A DNA stretch of 64,000 nt. Origin: Halichondria panicea. Lineage: Eukaryota > Porifera > Demospongiae > Suberitida > Halichondriidae. The DNA lies in NCBI RefSeq assembly GCF_963675165.1, contig NC_087378.1, positions 1,419,525 to 1,483,524 of the forward strand. Reading direction: 5' to 3'. The first letter of the stretch is position 1. Each line of letters begins with the position of its first letter. Positions 55,501-64,000 of the stretch are shown in pieces. The notes under the pieces are model-generated. The model searched no databases. It had not been told where the DNA came from and saw only the letters and a list, made by a program, of their open reading frames with translations. A program made the position numbers and the translations under genes.

Positions 55501-58500
55501 TGTTCTTCCATCGTACAGTCTGGGAAGGTGTGTAGGTCTGAGTCACCAGCAACCTATTAAATGTGTGCACATGAGTGGGTGTGTATGTGAGATGCCATTA
55601 AAAACATTGACTGGGTTAGCATAATAACAATTATTACCGAGTGGGTGTACGATTAGTTTACAGTGGGTGTAATGCATATCTTTACCGCATCTCTCAATCC
55701 ATTGCAGGAGTTTCCAGAGTCAGGTTGCCCGAAATGAAGACTCCATGTCCTGTCCCTGACTGCCGTAGTATCACCGACCACTTGCACTAGGTCGACAAAG
55801 ATCTTGGCACTGTCTTGGCCAGCTACATGACGGATCACAATTTCCCCTTGAAGAACACCATTATCAAAAGCAGCCCTCAAATTTTTCACTCTGCAACCAA
55901 CTGGCTCAACGTTTGCACATATAAACCTATTGTTTGGAGATTCCGGGTAATGGATAACTAGTGATCGACCAACAATCGATTGTGGGCCATACAGGTCCAA
56001 AGTTTCATCTACAAAAAATTGCTGCTGACGATCATTTCGAAGACGACCAAGTTTCCTTCCAAAATCACCGACTTCACATGCTGTGCGGTTCTGTTGATTG
56101 CAATTAACTCGGTAGTCTTGGTCATCCCCAACGTTGTTTGGATCATAATGTCCGCCTATTTCAATTCGGGAACATGGGAAATCTTTTAACAAAGCATTTC
56201 GGACAGGTAAATCATGTGCGTGCCATGGATAAGTCCCACTGAACTGATCAAGACCTTCCAAGTTGACGTTCACCTCAGTTGGGGCACCTCGTGTCGGCTG
56301 GTAGAACTGAACATATCCCCTCACTCCTCCTTGGTCAAACACGGCCTGCACATTGATAGAGCCATCACTGCGACCTTTGTAGCAACCATTGAAAGCTGGA
56401 AAGATAGACAGAACATAAATATATGTTTGTTATTGCTATTAAATAATTGCGTGTAGCTTGCTAGCTAGAATTTAGCTCTTACATGGAGGTGGAGATTTGT
56501 GGAACTGGGAAGTGCTGACAAGGGACACGCAAGCCAACAGAAATACCAGGCCTTGCTTTTTTACTGCCATGCTGCTGCGGGAGCTCCTAGATTCTTGTAG
56601 CTGCAGTCTTGCAAAAAGATTCGCACTGCAAAACTGCATGCACAAGAAAAGGTCCTATTGTTTGATCTCGCATTGTTGTTTCTGCGCAGCGGCGCCAAAT
56701 ATTTGCCTCGATACAAGCCGCTAGTGAACTTTTGGTGAAGTTTGTTTCCAGCCCGAATTTTCTTTATTAAAACGCGTGTGTCTAAACTCTGCTCATAAAT
56801 TAATAGCCGCCCTCTCTGGTGATTCAAGCTGAGAAGCATAAAAATAGGAGTCTTATTATGGGCTCCTCTTGATGTTATACATGTGATTATTTTATTTTTC
56901 AGGTGTGCGTGGAGACTTGGTAGATATCTCTTGTTGTGGAGAGCTTGATGAGAGACACGTACAGTTTGGGGTGCTCTCCACCACTGACGGAAGAAGTCTG
57001 ATCACAACACTGAAGCTCCCTATACATGTTCTGAATGAAAGTAAGTGTTGTGTTGTTTTTCTCTGGTATGAAAAACATAAGGTTCAATCCAATAAGAATC
57101 ATTTCGCCTTCAGGTCCACCAGAGCTGTATAGTGATGCTACCAAGCAGTTTTCTAGCAAATTTGTCCAGGTTGTGGAAGCATTTGTCTCTGAGAGAATAT
57201 CTTCCCTCACACTAGCCCCTGGTGACGCAGCATTCTCTTTTCTGGACTCAAATTTCCACCTATCCAAGTTCAAGCTGTCATCTGAGCAGGTATTAATTTT
57301 CACCTTAGAACAGACGGATGGTTTGTTTAAAAATAAAAAATTGCAAGGGATGAGGCTTTCCCTTTTCCTTGATAATTTTTACAAAGCGATTCGTTTTGTG
57401 ATATTCATTATTTTGTTTTAGGGTGCAGTTCTATCATTACAATCATCTTTTGAAGGCCATGAATTGAAATGTGGGAAGCCTATCTTGTCGTTCCATCAAG
57501 AATGGATGTTGTCTGCAGGCTGTGATGGAAAGCTCTTGCTAAGACTTGTTGAAAAGCCTGTGAGTAGTACTTAAAACACTTAATGCTGATTAATTAACAA
57601 CCGGCCAGTTGGTCTAGTGGCATGATTCTCGCTTAGGGTGCGAGAGGTCCCGGGTTCGACTCCCGGACTGGCCCAGGTTTTGGCCTTTTTTACCACTTAC
57701 AATTTTTTTTTTTCCCTTTAATCTCAGTGTTTTTTTGTCAAAATTGCTAACTAGGAACCTGCAGTTGTCTGCACACCACACCACTATCGCTCTGGAGGTT
57801 GTATTGACGCTGTGTTCACTAGAGATGGTCAGTATGTGCTCACGGCTGGTGACAATACAAATCTAACTTGCCTGAAGATGGTGTAAGTAACAGTGTGTGA
57901 ACGCTGAATATGTTTATGTTTTATCCATTTTTAATATGACAGATTCAAAGAGCAAGGAAAATTGAAAGGTGCTACTGCTATAGAATACCACCAGAGGTGT
58001 GTGCGAAAGCTGGGTGAGGTCTGCAGCAGAGAGAACCAAATAGTAGCCGAGTTGCCTGTTTTCTCAGAGAGTGAACCTAAGGATGAAAAGAGTTGGCTTG
58101 ACATGTCCAAAGAAGAGGTACTTATCAGTGAATACGTAGCAACTTTTAGCCTGAATGTTGCAATGTTTTGCCCAATTAAACGACAATGATTGCCTCCAAA
58201 AATGACGATTTCATTTATTTAAGTTTAGGGTTTTGAACCATTCAGGCTCACAAAACTGAGGATGAGAAGTATGCAGAACTAAAGTCCCAATTAAGAGAAG
58301 AGATCAACAAATTGAGAGAGAGGGTTCTCACAATGATAGCCTCCAATGCCGATCTACCAGATATCGAGAGGTTGGAGCGTCAAGATTTTATTCTTGACAC
58401 CGAGGAGCATCAGCAGATTTTGGCCGAGGAAGAGAAATTAATTGAGGGAGTGAAGGGCGAGATTGAGATGGTGAACCTGGCCAACATGTTCCTGAGGGAG

Positions 58501-61500
58501 CAGATCAAGGGAGAGTGCTGGGACAGCATGGCAGTGAAAGGGAAGACTCTCAAGGTACAGAGTGAGGTCACTGATTGGTTGCATGCACACTCGTATATAC
58601 ATGTATACAGGCATTTCGAAACCATATCCAAGTGAACAACTACCCACTCAAAGGGCGCAGTGAAGCCACTAAGAAAGAGACAAGACGAGTTGAAACTTTA
58701 AGAAAAATTGAGATAGCAGAGAAAAAGGTAATGTGTGTGTTCTAGTGATGTGCTTTAATATACTCACTCAGATTCGAGACGAAGTGGGAGCATCACTCAA
58801 GCAAACACTTCAATCTTTCAGATCAGATGTGAGTGATCATTGTACATGTATGTGACTTTCAAAATTGTTATTGCTGTTTCAGGAGGTGATTGAAGATGAT
58901 GAGCTAGTGGGTGAGGAAAAGATAGAGGAAGAGATGGGTGACCCAAACAGTATGTTGGGTAGCCATGGAGCCCAGCTAGGGGGGGAGTCAAAACTCTTGT
59001 GCGACCAGTTTCATCTCCACTCTCCAGTTATGAAGAAGCACCAAATTGTCCTCTTGGAGGTTAGTGTGATCACTTGTCATTGACAAAACACCCAATGACA
59101 ATATCTTTCGTATGTAGGACTGTATCTTTAGAATGAAAGAAACCTTCAACAAGGAATTTTCAGATGCCTTCCGTGCCAAAGAGAACGAGATAGCCCGCAT
59201 TCGAGAAAAAAACATTCGCATCAGTAAAATCATTAGCCAGCTCAAACTGAACGACTCGCTGATAGAACCCAGCCTAGATATAGAAGAACAACCAGACCGC
59301 CTGCTCTCAGTTGATGACAGCGAGGTCACAGTGGAGAAGTACATTTCTCCGGAGGAACTGAAAAGAATTGAAGAGGCGGAAAAATCTGAGGAAGCACGGA
59401 TATTGGCTGAGATGGGGGACAACCCACGAGATAGGGCTCTCAATATGATGATGGGGGGACGCCTTGAGGCCAATGTGGAAGAGGATCTGTTTAAGGTGAT
59501 GCAATTTTTCAATGAACATGTTGGATTTACCCTTGCACTTCGTGATGGAATTCGTCTTGTACTGTATTTTTTCTCTGTTATTAGGACATGGCTAAACCAG
59601 AGCTTATGTCCAAGGACCCCACTGAGTTGACAGAGGAGGAAATCATTATTGTGAGGGAATTTCAAAAGAAGGAAGAAGCCTTCTTGGAGGAGAGGGAACG
59701 ACTTAAGAAATCTCTAGAGGCTGAGTTAAACAAACTCCAAACTAGTATTGTTCAGGGCATGGAACAGTTTGATGAGAGAGTGCTCAAGCTATTTCAGCTC
59801 AAAATCCGCACGGAAATGGCTATACATCAAGAAGAGTTGAAAGTGTTGCGGCTGTCCAGGGCTCTGCTGGTCGAGTTTGAAATCACAAAAAGAGGAAGGC
59901 AGCTGAATCAAATCCTGGAAGATAAAAAAGTGGCAAAGGTACACACCCTATACTAATGTACACGACATGTACTGTGATAATTGGTTGTGGTACATGTACC
60001 AACTCTCTCACAAACTCAATGTTGACAGTCAGTCTCACATTTCTAACAGATTCAACTTAGCAGTCTTATCTCAAATGCCAAGAAGAAGGTGGAAGATTAT
60101 CGAGACGAATATGAGCAACACCAGACAGAGGATAGGGAGATGGACAAAGCCTTCAAGAAAGACTTTGCCGACTGTGAGCCCTATGTCGACCAGCTTTACA
60201 AGTTGTTTCGAAAAAGGCCGAGGGGACAGAAATTGAAGCAGGTACCCAGTGAGACTGGTCTTGTGGCTGATCCCACCTCGGATAATCCGTTTGCCCTCCG
60301 ACCTTCATCTGCCGCTAAGGGGGGTGGGCGTAGTGGTGGATGGGAGGAGCAGATGAGCAAGCTGGATGAAGTCAGTCATATGCCAGAGAATTTGGAGCTC
60401 TCCAGCTGGGATAGATTTGTCATCTATAGACACAAAAAGATTGAGAGTGAGCTGAAGGTAGGAACAATTTCCCAAGAGTTTACGTGAATGAGTGTTGTCT
60501 CCTCAGGTGAAGGGTGTAGCGCTGAAGCTGGCAGAAATAAACGATTTCCTACAGAAGAGACAGGCAGAGGATGAAAGTATTCAACAGGACATTCAGCAGG
60601 CTTTCAAAGAACTCAACAAGTAGGCGTTCTTTGTCTGTCTTCATATGTACATATTCAGTACTCATTGTACGTACATCGTGTTTACAGGCTTCAAGAGGAT
60701 AAGATGATTTTTGATATGAATCTTGAGATTCAGTTCCTACTCAAGCAGGGTCAAGTGGAGGTGGATATGGACGGTTTTGTGCCAGATTTCACAGACAGTG
60801 TATTGGTCCATCGCAGTCGTATTGAGGAACTCAACAGTCAGATTAGGGTAATCTCTATTTATTGTACTTAACAATCAATCAGTTTTGTATTTATTATCAC
60901 AGACTCTTGGCGAGTCCAAGTTGAGTAGCATGACTGAGTGTAAGGACTTCAAACGTGGTATCAACACGCTGGAATGGTATGACCTTTTAAACCTTAGGCT
61001 AAATAACCATCACTATGCTTTCGTACTGTATAGGGAACACAAGAAGATGCGTATGGAAGCTGAAGACTTAATCGAGAAGGCAAAGGACATTCAGCTGCTC
61101 CGGGTAACCAAGGATCTGCAACAGAGACTAATGGAAGAAAATGTAGCAGCAAAGGATCAGAACGAAATCGAAACTCTTGAGAATACCATTGAACTTACTC
61201 AAAAGGTAGTCACAATGATTTAGTACATACCTTTACATAATTATAGCTCACCTTCTTCTAGTTCAATTCCTCAATAACTACCGTATAGCGGGTATATTTC
61301 GAGGGTATAAACTTTCGCGGAACGACCGTTAGAAAGGTTTTTTGCGGATTTAATTTTCACGGAATAGCAGCCTTTCTGCAGCATGCATGTATGCAATATT
61401 AAATTTGTGGGTATAAATGTTCGCGGTACATGCTTAATCAGCGATTTATACCCTCGAAATATACACGCTATATGATATGTGCTATTTTGTCACAACATAA

Positions 61501-62200
61501 TGTTTTAAAAGTGTTTTTCTATTTTGTACAGATGAATCGCAAGTCGATCCGTGGTTGTCAAAAGACTCTGCACAAGCTTCAACGGAAGGTTGATGAGCTC
61601 CACTCAACTAACACTGGACTGGACAGACAACTGCTGGAGATGGAGGTCTCAGTGGCAGAGAGACAACAGATCGAGAGATTGGCAGGTACGTAGTTGTGTG
61701 CACTATTACATGAGGTGTGTGTAAATCTAACTCTCAATCTTTGCTGTTGGGGGATACATCAATATTGGCCACTCAATGTGTAGGCAGGGCTTACAATATA
61801 CGCTATATTGACAATACCCACACATCTATTCCTTTGATTACTCATCATACATACACATACCGTATAGTGAATTTGGGAGCCTAATATTTTTGGTAAAGAG
61901 GCGTATTATCACATGTGATATACTGCAAGCTTAATTTGATTCGTCAAATTGCCAAAATTAATTCGTTGCCGGTATACGGTATGTCGCACATTCTATTATT
62001 ATATGTAATCTTAATTATGTAACCACCACACAGGTATTGCTCCCTCGGAGGCCAACAGAGAGCAGCGTATGCAGGACATAGTGACTAGACGGCGATTAGT
62101 GGAAGCGGCTAAAGGCCATGACCAAGAGATATCAGTCCTCAGGACTGAGCTGGAGAGACAGAGGATGCGAACATTCCCTGCCCTTGTGCAAGTAGACTGA
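52510..62200 (+). CDS. CFAP43: CFAP43 (WDR96), ciliary tether protein, about 1681 aa, 28 exons
   Basis: Axonemal protein of the tether/tether-head complex that anchors inner-arm dynein f. Exons: 52510-52538, 52591-52844, 52894-52990, 53036-53200, 53279-53621, 53678-53857, 53921-54169, 54225-54305, 54362-54510, 54559-54662, 56903-57040, 57114-57289, 57422-57559, 57755-57882, 57943-58117, 58246-58554, 58611-58727, 58772-58828, 58883-59059, 59118-59495, 59585-59938, 60050-60457, 60507-60619, 60688-60847, 60903-60976, 61034-61205, 61532-61685, 62034-62200; all phases agree. The first about 650 residues are WD propellers (WSAGYGGSPIHHIDNDTLVY; NPLNWKQLCVVSSANVTLWN; KCHCWTPEQSVYVGCSGGQL; DVITPGTTHCI). 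The rest is long coiled coil. Human CFAP43 is 1665 aa. Intron 10 (2.2 kb) hosts SOD copy B; intron 13 hosts a tRNA gene. Confidence 0.92.
54783..56570 (-). CDS. Secreted Cu/Zn-SOD-repeat protein, copy B, 522 aa, nested in CFAP43
   Basis: Exons (minus): 56483-56570, 55686-56395, 54783-55553; same three-exon layout and phases as copy A. Signal peptide MAVKKQGLVFLLACVSLVS. Module 1 keeps the ligands (WHAHDLPV, GGHYDP, CEVGDFGRKLG, VGRSLVIHYP). From the end of module 1 to the stop the two copies differ only at scattered sites; by eye, 9 changes in the last 242 residues. The middle of module 1 and exon 1 differ strongly. The gene lies wholly inside CFAP43 intron 10 on the other strand, so the two transcripts overlap antisense. 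Likely a secreted antioxidant or metal-binding protein, by analogy. Confidence 0.82.
57603..57674 (+). tRNA. tRNA-Pro (AGG)
   Basis: 72-nt cloverleaf inside CFAP43 intron 13. Acceptor stem GGCCAGT (57603-57609) pairs with ACTGGCC (57667-57673), discriminator C. The A-box is GGTCTAGTGGC. The anticodon stem is CTCGC/GCGAG with loop TTAGGGT, giving anticodon AGG. The T-arm has the B-box GGTTCGACTCC. No intron, no encoded CCA, and a T-rich run follows (57685-57716) as expected for Pol III termination. Looks functional. Confidence 0.95.
61279..61476. mobile_element. MITE, CCGTATAGCGGGTAT...type, in CFAP43 intron 26
   Basis: About 200 bp with inverted ends. Left TACCGTATAGCGGGTATATT and right (inverted) CATATAGCGTGTATATTTCG both continue into TTTCGAGGGTATAAA. 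Interior repeats of TTCGCGG. Non-autonomous DNA element, no coding. Confidence 0.7.
61858..61981. mobile_element. Small MITE in CFAP43 intron 27
   Basis: About 124 bp bounded by TACCGTATA and TATACGGTA (9-bp inverted ends), with the interior AATTTGATTCGTCAAATTGCC containing a short palindrome. Different interior from the 61279 element but a similar end motif, so possibly a related family. Confidence 0.5.
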
Positions 62201-62489
62201 ATGAACTATTGAACATAATTATCTAGATTTAGCTCTTCTGACTTATATAATTACAGTCTCATAGAGCATTTTCTTTATGTATACTGTTATAGTTATATTA
62301 TACATACACGTACATGCACTTGCTGTCTGTTGTTATAATTATTTGAAATAAAGAAATTGAGTGCAAAATTAATGTTGATTTCAAGTATAACGTAATTAAA
62401 ACAAAAGTGATTAAAAATCCTCTAAAAATAATAATTGTTCAATTCAAGACAGGCAATAGTGTATAAGCTAAAAATGAATTGCATAATTT

Positions 62490-62849
62490 CTACAGATAGT
62501 CATCGAAGTAGTTATCTGGGTCAGTCTCCACCTTGTCCATCCACTCGCTCTGCATCTTGATCCAATCGTGCCACTTGTCTCTCCTCCCTGGATCAATTGG
62601 AGGTCCCAACTCAGCCAACTTGGCATATGAACGTGCCACATTCCTCTCCTTCTCTGACACATCAGCCTCCACCTCCATCTCATCATCGGACCTGGTTAGT
62701 GGGACATCCCCTGGTCGGAGGAAGCTACTCTGTAGACTGGGGAGGACCAGGCTAGTTGTTAGCATGTCTCCTTCGTCTTCAGAGTCGGCTGAGAGTGGCT
62801 GATCTATCCACTCGTCTTCAGGGACGTTGAGGGAGGGAGGGTCCCACAT
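62490..62849 (-). CDS. Acidic protein C-terminus or small gene, about 119 aa, unknown
   Basis: Frame starting MWDPPSLNVPEDEWIDQPLS, with an acidic stretch (ADSEDEGD; SDDEMEVEADVSEKE) and a tidy C-terminus rich in Trp (KWHDWIKMQSEWMDKV; DNYFDDYL). Codon use and conserved-looking Trp/Asp pattern suggest real coding. A CACACAG acceptor sits two bases before the ATG, so this may be the last exon of a gene whose other exons I cannot find. Tail to tail with CFAP43. I do not recognise the family. Confidence 0.5.
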   Translation of the reverse strand: MWDPPSLNVPEDEWIDQPLSADSEDEGDMLTTSLVLPSLQSSFLRPGDVPLTRSDDEMEVEADVSEKERNVARSYAKLAELGPPIDPGRRDKWHDWIKMQSEWMDKVETDPDNYFDDYL

Positions 62850-63149
62850 GACTGTGTGTGCGTGCATGCGTGTGTGTGTGTTTGGGAAATTGGAAATAAA
62901 AATAAATGTGAGTGTGTACATTCGTTAATTTTTATGTATCTATGTATCTAGAACTCTAGACTCTCTTGTAAGGTTGGAATAGGACATTATAAGATTTCTA
63001 TAACCAGTGATACTAATTGGAATGGGATAAACAACAGTAAACACTCTTCCGTTAGCTAATCTGACTGTTACTGACAACCCGTATCACGTGAGATATTTGC
63101 TGCGTCAGGAAAGAAGCCAAGAGCCATTGTCAAGTGAGAATACATAAGA

Positions 63150-63591
63150 ATGAATTGCACACCCAAAAAAGGTAAGCTCACTATTTGTTGTTGATAGATA
63201 CAGTGTAGCCGATATCCGGCTATATAATATCTTGTCATGATCTCAAAAGCTTAACACAATCTTAGATAGAGTTCATTTATTAGGTTTCAGTGATCTAAGA
63301 CGGATAATTTTGTTTACACCAAAGAATTAGCCTATAAGACTTCCTTTTCTAGATGCTAATTTGGTTAAGAGCCCACTTAATTATACTAGCAAGTGTGCCG
63401 TTTGTTTTTCAGGAGAGAAGAAGCTAAGTGGATCATCGGTCCAGGTGGAGGGAAAGGAAACGAGTCGGGAGGAAACAAACAGAAGTCGTGACAAGTCCTG
63501 TTTTGTGACGCACAAGCAACTATACACCATGGACCAGACGAGGGAGACGGGGCAAGAGCAGCCACAAGCCAGCTGGTGCCGTATTCTTTAG
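63150..63591 (+). CDS. Small protein with possible CaaX prenylation box, 66 aa, 2 exons
   Basis: Exons 63150-63171 and 63413-63591, joined GTAAGC...TTTTTCAG in frame. The product starts MNCTPKKGEKKLSGSSVQVE, is rich in Lys, Glu, Arg, Ser and Thr, and ends SWCRIL. The last four residues C-R-I-L fit a CaaX box with Leu, the geranylgeranyl type, though Arg in the first aliphatic position is uncommon. It is not a G-protein gamma subunit by sequence. Unknown function. Confidence 0.45.
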
Positions 63592-64000
63592 TGGTTGCAG
63601 GAACTTACACTTACACCATACTTGTGTTGTTGTTTTACTTGTGCTGAGTTGCTAAAATGTGCTATGGAATGCCAACATCACAACTTTTGTTACAGGGAGC
63701 CATTCCATTAGTAGCCAGGCTAGTATGTACTGTACGTACTACTGTTAGTAACAGTACAAGGGGAAGTACTGAAACTGATCTCTCGAACCAGATCTGCCGG
63801 GGGGCCTTGGTCTCTGACTCAAACAGGCTGTTATTAATTTAAACAGGAAGATGACCACCCTCCAGTTCATAGAATACATCTTATTAGATTAAGGCTGGTG
63901 TGAGCAAATAGGTACATGTAGGTTAACATAGACTCGCAAGTCGTCACTGTTGTATGGCGAACGGTAGACTGGTCAAACTCTGTGTAGAGACTCGTGTAAC
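63592..64000 (+). other. Right-end region; no gene seen
   Basis: 409 bp after the small CaaX-like gene. Short open frames only; I see no splice-linked exon, RNA gene or repeat to support. Confidence 0.4.

Noticed and set aside
58988-59665. 225-codon minus-strand frame
   Set aside because: Antisense of CFAP43 coiled-coil exons 19-21; Ser/Leu/Ile-rich composition is what complementing Glu/Lys-rich coding gives.

Overview
The window reads as a gene-dense stretch of an early-branching animal nuclear genome, most likely a demosponge (Amphimedon-like). This is an inference from several things together: very short GT-AG introns (many of 40-120 bp), intergenic gaps of only a few hundred bases, single-copy animal genes (alpha-catenin, CHMP7, MIC60, CFAP43, PTCD3/mS39), Notch-ligand-like DSL proteins, and many short palindromic DNA-transposon derivatives. 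I rebuilt exons by hand from splice sites, reading phase and family resemblance. There is no transcript evidence behind them.

Layout. 1-1527 (-): 5' end of a SORL1-like VPS10 receptor. 1878-3101 (-): single-coding-exon protein with three VOC/glyoxalase repeats; a P-like DNA transposon with matching terminal repeats and target duplication (3257-4811) sits in what looks like its 5'UTR intron. 5265-10623 (-): large unfamiliar PH/WW-like/glycine-rich protein, whose intron holds a TA-flanked MITE inserted in a 29-bp tandem array. 10624-13346: the largest gene desert. 13347-14954 (+): F-box protein. 15122-15671 (-): HIG1-domain mitochondrial protein, head to head with alpha-catenin (15819-20096 +). 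20156-22007: non-coding element with terminal inverted repeats. 22157-26042 (+): PTCD3/mS39. 26269-28247 (+): secreted alpha-L-fucosidase.

29116-43595 (+ except where noted): a DSL ligand, an orphan transmembrane/cytoplasmic module that may be an alternative 3' end for it, CHMP7, a cytochrome b561 protein (-), ATP synthase subunit e, an RNF24/122-like RING-H2 protein, a GMC oxidoreductase with unusual active-site positions, and a second DSL protein with ITIM-like tyrosine motifs. 43858-49948: FERM protein (-), a small unknown (+), MIC60 (-).

50258-62200: two near-identical secreted Cu/Zn-SOD-repeat genes (-). One lies head to head with CFAP43; the other is nested antisense inside a CFAP43 intron. 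CFAP43 itself (+) has 28 exons and also hosts a tRNA-Pro(AGG) gene and two MITEs. 62490-63591: two small unknown proteins.

The genes are a housekeeping and developmental mix with no operon-like pathway. Shared themes are mitochondria (HIG1, PTCD3, ATP5ME, MIC60), junction and membrane signalling (alpha-catenin, FERM, DSL ligands) and extracellular enzymes. Head-to-head pairs with short shared promoters and tail-to-tail pairs with very short gaps recur. The least familiar items are the PH/WW/glycine-rich protein, the ITIM-bearing DSL protein, the possible swappable tail of the first DSL ligand, and the mosaic SOD-repeat duplicates.
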